Part shown: positions 1 to 5,900 of the stretch, piece after piece
How positions within the stretch are numbered: position 1 is the first letter of the stretch
Layout of the letters: each line of letters opens with the position of its first letter
Source: Equivita sp045641605
GTDB lineage: Bacteria > Actinomycetota > Coriobacteriia > Coriobacteriales > Eggerthellaceae
NCBI GenBank assembly: GCA_045641605.1
Contig: JAZUHG010000023.1
Location: forward strand, 1-8,065
Length of the DNA stretch: 8,065 bases
Reading direction: 5' to 3'
Program-made: the position numbers and the translations under genes
The notes under the pieces: generated by a model
The model's database searches: none
What the model was told of the DNA's origin: nothing
What the model saw: the letters and a program-made list of their open reading frames with translations, nothing else

Positions 1-110
1 TCGAGGCCGCCAGCAAGTGGGGCCAGCTTAAACCTGGCACAAAAGTCGAGCTAACTGACGCATTATTCCCTCGCTTAAAAGAGGACGAAGTCAACTTCGA
101 CATCGATTAA
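1..110 (+). CDS. metG: Methionyl-tRNA synthetase, C-terminal end (partial)
   Basis: The last 35 codons of a gene that begins upstream; the frame starts at base 3 and ends at TAA 108-110. The visible residues include a WGQLKPGT stretch followed by an ALFPRL motif. This matches the C-terminal end of class I methionyl-tRNA synthetase, where W-x-x-L-x-x-G-T and P-L-F-P-R-I/L close the helical anticodon-binding region. MetG charges tRNA-Met with methionine in the cytoplasm. The protein ends about 12 residues after FPRL, so there is no C-terminal tRNA-binding (EMAP/Trbp111-like) domain. The stop codon shares one base with the ATG of the next gene (TAATG), which suggests coupled translation. The following tatD and ksgA genes fit the well-known metG-tatD-ksgA order. 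Its only visible Trp is TGG. The call rests on a short C-terminal motif plus gene order. Confidence 0.8.
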   Translation, partial: EAASKWGQLKPGTKVELTDALFPRLKEDEVNFDID

Positions 111-997
111 TGGACGCAACCCGTCACACAGATTTCTACGAGAAGCGCAAGCACGGCAAGTTTCGCCTGGTTGAGACGCCCGATGTGAGCTGTGCTGTGG
201 CGGACACACATTGCCATATTGAGATGGCCGAAGACCCTGCGTGGACCTTTGTTCGATGCGCCGTTCACAATGTTAAGTTTTTGTCTTGTGTGATTGACAG
301 CACCGATGACGGCATGGCCGGAATGGAAAAAGTCGAAGCCGCTTACGCCGAAGCTAAAAATTTGCTGCCGGCTGGAGCTGAGCTTCCGCAATTGAAATAC
401 ACCGTGGGCACGCATCCGCATCACGCAAAAGAGTGAAACGATGCGCAGGCTAAAAACCTTCGCGAGATGTTGGCCAAGTCAAACGTCACATGCCTCGGCG
501 AGATTGGCCTGGACTACCACTACGATATGTCGCCTCGTGATGCGCAAATCAAAGTCTTCGAGGAGCAACTAAAAATCGCCGAAGACGCAGGTCTACCTGT
601 TGCTTTGCACCTTCGTGAGGCTCACGATGACGCCCTTAAGGTTATCCAGAAGGTTGGTTGGAACTCAAAGGGCACTCTTCTTCATTGCTTCAACTTGGGC
701 GCTGAAGAACTCAAGCCTTGAGTCGAAGCGGGTTGTTACGTCGCCATCGGCGGTGCCGTAACTTTCAAAAAGTTCGATGAGCTACGTGAAGCGGTTAAGC
801 TCATCCCGAAAGATAGATTGTTGACCGAAACTGATGCGCCTTTCATGACGCCCGAGCCTATGCGCGGCATGGAATGTTACCCAGACCACGTGATTTTTAC
901 AGCGCAAAAACTCTTCGAAGTGTTAGGCGAGGGAGAGAGTCGCGAAACTTTCTACGCGCGAATGTATCAAAACGCCTTGGATTTGTTGGGGGATTAA
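110..997 (+). CDS. tatD: TatD-family metal-dependent hydrolase, two in-frame UGA (Trp) codons
   Basis: A 295-residue protein under table 4; under the standard code it would break at TGA 434-436 and 719-721. The TIM-barrel TatD family are metal-dependent DNases/hydrolases. All expected metal ligands are visible: the DTHCH motif (H34, H36), E131 in GEIGLDYHYD, H167 in ALHLRE, H192 in LLHCF and D242 in TETDAPF. The pieces on either side of both TGAs are in the same frame and form one complete protein of usual length, slightly extended at the N-terminus. The TGAs are residues 109 and 204, in the contexts HPHHAKE-W-ND and ELKP-W-VEAGCYVAIGG, where TatD homologues commonly have an aromatic residue or Trp. 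Two other Trp are TGG. The start ATG overlaps the metG stop and has no clear Shine-Dalgarno, so translation is probably coupled. It ends with TAA overlapping the ksgA start. The overall style, including a PEPMRG motif near the C-terminus, looks actinobacterial to me. Confidence 0.92.
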
Positions 998-1875
998 TGG
1001 CTGGCGAAGTCACATCTCCACTCGCAAATATCTCGCAAGCCCGCGAGGTTATTGCCGCATATAATTTGCAAGCCAAAAAATCTTTCGGGCAAAACTATCT
1101 TGTAAACGACGCAATCGTGCGCAAAACTTTGGAGCTTGCCGAAGTGAAGCCCGGTGACTTCGTAACGGAGATCGGCCCCGGCTTCGGCACCTTGACCGTC
1201 GCACTTGTTCGCGCGGGAGCCAACGTTTTAGCAGTTGAGAAGGACAAAAAAGTCATCAACGCGCTCTACGACAACCTCGAGAAATATTGCGAGGAGGGCA
1301 AGGTCAAAATTGAGGTCCTGCGTCAAGACGCGCTTCGCCTCGACTTCGGTGCCTATGAGCGTCGCGCCCCCAAGACCCCGCTCAAAATGGTTTCGGACCT
1401 TCCATATAATGTGGCCGCGCCCATCGTAATCACTTTTTTCCAGAAGCTGCCCGCGATGACCGACGCCACCGTGATGGTTCAAAAGGAAATCGCGCAACGC
1501 ATGATGGCCACGCCCGGCAATAAAAATTACGGTGCCTACACGGTTAAACTTGCGATGTATGCGCGCCCGGCCGGGAGTTTTGCGGTGGGCAGGACCAATT
1601 TTATGCCGCAGCCTCGCGTCGACAGCACCGTTATTAAACTTGTTCGTCACGAAGACGTGGCCCCCAAAGTCGCAGCCAAGGCCTGCCTTGTGGCAGACGC
1701 CGCCTTCGCGCACCGCCGCAAGACCATCGCGAATTCCGTCCGCGACTTCTTTAACGAAGACACAATCATGCTCGAAAAAATCACTCGCGCATTCGACAAA
1801 GCCGGAATCGACATGTCCCGTCGCGCCGAGACCCTCAGCCCCGAAGATTATGCTATAATAGGCGCTAATCTTTAG
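997..1875 (+). CDS. rsmA: 16S rRNA (adenine1518-N6/adenine1519-N6)-dimethyltransferase RsmA (KsgA)
   Basis: A 292-residue protein of normal family length. KsgA uses S-adenosylmethionine to dimethylate two adjacent adenines in the helix 45 loop of 16S rRNA during small-subunit maturation. Visible motifs are SFGQNYLVND (residues 29-38), SAM-binding EIGPGFGTLT (58-67), the acidic VEKDKK strand end (80-85), RQDAL (109-113), the catalytic-loop motif SDLPYN (133-138), the PQPRVDS motif (205-210 region) and the C-terminal FAHRRKT segment (237-243). The catalytic loop has Asp where family members normally have Asn (NLPY). I chose ATG 997 because it overlaps the tatD stop (TAATG), is preceded by GGGGGA at 988-993, and gives a KsgA-like N-terminus beginning near SPLAN. 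An upstream in-frame ATG at 874 would add 41 residues inside tatD. The protein contains no Trp, so it reads the same under either code. It ends at TAG. The DNA is clearly richer in GC than the downstream giant gene. Confidence 0.95.
   Translation: MAGEVTSPLANISQAREVIAAYNLQAKKSFGQNYLVNDAIVRKTLELAEVKPGDFVTEIGPGFGTLTVALVRAGANVLAVEKDKKVINALYDNLEKYCEEGKVKIEVLRQDALRLDFGAYERRAPKTPLKMVSDLPYNVAAPIVITFFQKLPAMTDATVMVQKEIAQRMMATPGNKNYGAYTVKLAMYARPAGSFAVGRTNFMPQPRVDSTVIKLVRHEDVAPKVAAKACLVADAAFAHRRKTIANSVRDFFNEDTIMLEKITRAFDKAGIDMSRRAETLSPEDYAIIGANL
1851..1859 (+). promoter_or_regulatory. Candidate extended -10 promoter inside the end of ksgA
   Basis: TGCTATAAT is a perfect extended -10 element (TG-n-TATAAT) 25 bases before the ATG at 1885. 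It would place transcription start near 1866 and give the lipoprotein gene a short leader containing its Shine-Dalgarno. No convincing -35 hexamer is seen at the expected distance. The same bases encode Tyr-Ala-Ile in KsgA, so the match could be chance. Confidence 0.4.
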
Positions 1876-1880
1876 GGAGG
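1874..1880 (+). promoter_or_regulatory. Strong ribosome binding site overlapping the ksgA stop codon
   Basis: AGGGAGG begins in the ksgA TAG stop codon and lies four bases before ATG 1885. It fixes that ATG as the lipoprotein start and links its translation spatially to the end of ksgA. Confidence 0.75.
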
Positions 1881-1884
1881 AATC

Positions 1885-2871
1885 ATGGAAAATTTAAAAT
1901 CTCGAGTCAAATTTAGTGCTGTAATTATTGGAATAATCGCTCTTTTCGCTGCGCTTATGCTTGTTGTCGCTTGCGCGAAGCCGGTCAAGTCGATTGGCGT
2001 TGCATGAGCCACCGAAAGCAACACGCAAAACATGACTCTGTCTTTCGAAAAGGCCAGCACCGAAGTCAAGGCCGAAGTCTTGCCGCTGGTCAAATACAAC
2101 GAATTCACATACGATGACGACAAGCTTTCGGGCGACTGCATCGATCAGTACGGTATGGTCAGTTTTGCCGCTGCTGCAAAGCTTAAAGAAAAAGCATACG
2201 ACAAATCAAACGTTGCCGAAGTTGTGGCCGGCCACGACGCAATTGTTTTCCCAGGTGGGGAAGACATCTCGCCTTCGTTGTACAAAACTCCTCAAGCCTA
2301 TTACGATTACAGCGAAGACCCTGGCTTCAATGCTTCTCGCGACGTGTCCGACTTTATACTCATGAATTATTGCTTGGACAACAACATTAAAATCATGGGT
2401 ATTTGTCGAGGTTACCAAATGTATGCTGTTGCGTCTGGTGCGGAAATGATCCAGGACCTTCCAACATATTACGCCAGCAAGGGTATCGCGTACAATAAAG
2501 AGCATCAAAAATCTGGCGAGATCAATGGCAAGGATGTTCGCGGTAATCATCCAGTTTACGTTACAGATAAAAACAGCTTTTTGTACGACTGTGTTAAAAC
2601 CGATGTAATTGATAAACCTTATTCAAGCCATCACCAGGCAGTTTTAAGTGTCGACCCAGCGAAGACGAAGGTCACTGCTGTTGGACGTGTCAATGGCTTA
2701 GAAACAATCGAAGCTCTGGAGCGCGCCGACTCAGATGTATTCAGCATGTTTTTGCAGTTTCACCCCGAACATGCTCTTGCACGCTGAGTTAATGATAGCG
2801 CTGATAAAGATAGCTTCATGTCCTACGACACATCTTTGAGCTTCTTTAAATACTTCATCTCCCACATCTAA
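1885..2871 (+). CDS. Lipoprotein with class I glutamine amidotransferase-like (peptidase C26) domain, two in-frame UGA (Trp) codons
   Basis: A 328-residue protein under table 4. The N-terminus has a basic start, a hydrophobic segment (residues about 11-28) and a lipobox V-V-A-C with the lipidated Cys at 30, so export and membrane anchoring are predicted. The rest is a class I glutamine amidotransferase/peptidase C26 fold similar to gamma-glutamyl-gamma-aminobutyrate hydrolase (PuuD): GGEDISPSLY (124-133), the nucleophile elbow MGICRGYQM with Cys174, SSHHQA (247-252), and QFHPEH with His293 and Glu295, so the catalytic triad is intact. TGA codons at 2005-2007 (residue 41, IGVA-W-ATES, at the first beta strand of the domain) and 2785-2787 (residue 301, just after the catalytic HPE) are read as Trp; it has no TGG. 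Standard-code reading would lose both the lipobox and the last 28 residues. The end is TAA. The likely activity is hydrolysis of gamma-glutamyl amide bonds, perhaps of peptides or peptidoglycan fragments outside the membrane; the substrate cannot be told from sequence. Confidence 0.85.
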
Positions 2872-2897
2872 AATAATCAATTATCATATCCTTAATC

Positions 2898-2906
2898 TGT
2901 TATAAT
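2898..2906 (+). promoter_or_regulatory. Extended -10 promoter for the giant surface protein gene
   Basis: TGTTATAAT is a consensus extended -10 (TG-n-TATAAT) in the 81-base AT-rich gap between the lipoprotein stop and ATG 2953. Transcription would begin around 2912-2914, giving a leader of about 40 bases. No good -35 is seen; 2877-2882 (TCAATT, 18-base spacer) is only a weak match. The giant gene therefore probably has its own promoter, separate from the metG-tatD-ksgA block. Confidence 0.6.
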
Positions 2907-2940
2907 GATTTTTCAAGCAATTTCATTATTTTTTAAGGTA

Positions 2941-2947
2941 AAAGGAG
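2941..2947 (+). promoter_or_regulatory. Ribosome binding site that decides the ATG 2953 start
   Basis: AAAGGAG lies five bases before ATG 2953. It selects this codon over the in-frame ATG at 2905, which overlaps the -10 element and has no Shine-Dalgarno. The protein from 2953 has a normal signal peptide. Confidence 0.8.
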
Positions 2948-2952
2948 TTTTT

Positions 2953-5900
2953 ATGTTTTGTAAAAACAACAAATCAAAAATATTTCATTACAACTTAATA
3001 AAAAAATCATTTTGTTTGTTTCTTTCAATTGCTGTGGCTGGAATTATGTTGCCAAATTGTTGCTTTTCTAATTCGTTTGCCTTTGCTGACGCCAAACAAG
3101 AATCTGAAGGCATACATGAAATAGAAGAAGGAAATCTTGAAGAAGATTCGTTTAACGACGAAGAAGAGGCTAATGATGACCTTGATGAGTCTTGTCAAAT
3201 TTCTGAAATTAATGATATTTTTGGAAATTCGACTAACTCAGAAGAGAGAGATGGCAACCTTCATTTTTCTACTAATACCGCTGATGGCAAGTTACCTAAT
3301 GGGATTAAGGCCTATAAAAAAGATTATGCATGAGAAGAACGTCAGCTACCTCATGATGAATGAATTGGTTTTAACAATAATATAACAAAGCATGAGAATA
3401 TAGGTAATTATTTATGCTGTTTGAGACATTACAACCCTGAAGGCGGGATGGGGGAAACATTTTGAGGCTTTATATTTAATACTACAAAATATAATGCTAA
3501 ATGACAATATTCTTTACACGAAGAAGGACCTTATCAAGATCTAGGGGATGAAACTGTATATGTTTCAAATGCTGAATATTGATTTATGTTCTTAATTATG
3601 CCCGCCGTTTCTTTTTCAACCGACATAAATATTGCTGATCAACAAACAGAAGCTGATTTTTGTTGACAAAAATCTGGGGCATCATCTCCCTCTGTCATAG
3701 AGCTAAGCCAAACAGGCGTTTATGCTTGCGATGATACATTTAAGAAAGCAGCGGCCCCTGCAGGTTATGACGGAGGACTAAACATTGGAGGAGATATATA
3801 CTGTTTTAGATTTCATAGCGAAAAATATAGTGATGTCAGATACAAGATTTTAAAATGAACATATCAAATAGGAACCGGGCAGGAAAAAGAAGTTACCGAA
3901 AATGAGGTTTCGTTTTCTAGACGCATTCAAGTTCATTTTAAGGCCTATATAGGAATAAAAGTTGGATTTTCATATGATTCCAATTTAGGCACCGTTAGTA
4001 AAGTTGGCTCAGATCCAGGAGTTGATTACGGTTATTATTCGACAGGAACAACATTTTCAGTTAACGATGATCTTGATGAAATAGTTGTAGGCGATGATAC
4101 ATATAAAGCCTACCCTAACGAAGCTGTTGCCGCCAGATTTGGTAATTGATCTCAAGATTCAGGAACCGTAGAAAATTCTGCAATAAACATTGCAGCTATT
4201 TTTGGTATTGGAAGAATGTTTAATTTTACAAGTAATTTAGATGACTCTTTTTCTGTATCTGGAATTAATTTTTATCGTCAACAACGCAGCGGCGACAATC
4301 CTACTATCGCTAATTTAAGATGAAATTATTTTGTTCAAGATGATTCCGATATAGCAAAATTTAGTCTAACATCTGACTATGGAGACCTTAAAGGTGGACT
4401 TAAGATTGGTGACTCTTCTTATTGGTTCTCAATCCCTAAAACTGACAATGTTGATAACTATGTTTTTGATAAATGGACATATATCAACAATTATGGTCAG
4501 GAGCTTCCTGTTGAAGAATCTCAAACATATGAATGTTTAGATAATTACCAATTTAAGGTGTATTTTAAAGTTAGAACTGATTTTGTTTCAGACAATCCAA
4601 ATATTGGACTAATTAATGGGAGTGCTTCTGTTACATCTTATGCATTGGCTAATTCTGCTATAACCGTAGATTCCGAAGATAGGTCAAAGCTATATATACA
4701 GAATGGTGAAGATCCAATAACAATAGAAGCCACTACTGTTTCTGAAGAATATCAATTGTTCAAATGAAATAACATCAAGGATAACGTTGGCGCCACTTTC
4801 TTTACTATTACTGCTAATTTTGTTACGGCTCCGTCTCTTCATTTTGAAATTGACGGCGAAGGACAAGATGTAAGTCAATATCTAAATATTATCAACGATG
4901 AGACAGGACAACCCATTGATATTACAAAGCCAGTGCCTAATGTCCTTGCAGGTTCATCCTTTAATGTTGATCCCGATAATAAAATAAAAATTATCATTGG
5001 CAACCATTCGTATTCTGCAAATATATTAAATTCACACTATGTAGATTTTAGCGACGAAAACTTTGTGTGGTTTTACAACGACAAAGAAATAGGCACAGAG
5101 CCTGTTGAAATTGGGGCAGGAGACAATATCGCTCTTGTCGTTAAAGCCAAGAGAATTGATAATTTGAGCGTTTCTGGCGCAGTAAAATGTGGGGCTTCAA
5201 CATTAAAAAATTCAAAGGTTAGAGCTGTTGTGTCTGTGGAAAGTACAAGCTATTCTTTATTAGCCGATGCCAAAGATGGGTCTTTCGTTTTTGAAAATAT
5301 CCCTCATGATGTTAGTGTAATAATATACGCAGCTTGTCAAAATTATAATATAGGTCAAATTACTGTTGGCGTTGACGATTCTAGTAAAAGCAATCAAAAT
5401 GTAAACCTCGAAGAAGAATATAGTTTTGTTCACGGGGGCATTGCTCAGTCAGTTTGGAAAGATTCTCGAGATCTAAAAACTATAAATATTTCTGGTTCTG
5501 TTTCGACTCCAGAAGACAGCAGCTATTATGTTTTCGAAGCTGGGTCCTCACTAAAATTAAAAGCTAAGTCTGGAGATAAGTTTTCGTTTGGAGCCTTAAC
5601 AACAGATGACGAAACTGGAGTCAATATTAAAATAGGGAATCAAGAAAAATATTTTAATTGTTACACAGACGCAACTCTTACAGCTAGCGATATCTCTGAT
5701 GAATATGTAACAATTAGTTTTATTAGCCAGACCAAACTTGACTTTATTACTGTTAATGCGGCTGATAGGGTAATAACTTTTGCTGTTTCGCATGCAGAAG
5801 GTTCTCAAGCTGGTGGTAGTTTTAGTGTTACTTCGGTTACTGTTCCCGGTATGGGAGCAACATGTTCTGTTAATCCAGGTAAAACTTCCGAATTAAAATT

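Noticed and set aside
874..996. Longer KsgA start at ATG 874
   Set aside because: It would overlap tatD by about 120 bases. ATG 997 overlaps the tatD stop in the same TAATG arrangement as metG/tatD and gives the usual KsgA length.
1228..1713. 161-residue minus-strand ORF opposite ksgA
   Set aside because: It is an antisense shadow of GC-rich coding sequence with no recognisable motif; the plus-strand KsgA motifs explain the region.
2875..2913. Possible terminator: AATCA/TGATT inverted repeat followed by five T residues
   Set aside because: The stem is AT-only with a bulge and a long loop, and it overlaps the extended -10 promoter, so a stable intrinsic terminator is unlikely.
2905..2952. 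In-frame ATG at 2905 as start of the giant gene
   Set aside because: It overlaps the -10 element, lacks a Shine-Dalgarno, and ATG 2953 has an AAAGGAG at ideal spacing.
2872..2952. Riboswitch, small RNA or tRNA gene in the intergenic gap
   Set aside because: The gap is 81 AT-rich bases with no cloverleaf, conserved riboswitch core or strong stem beyond the promoter and RBS.
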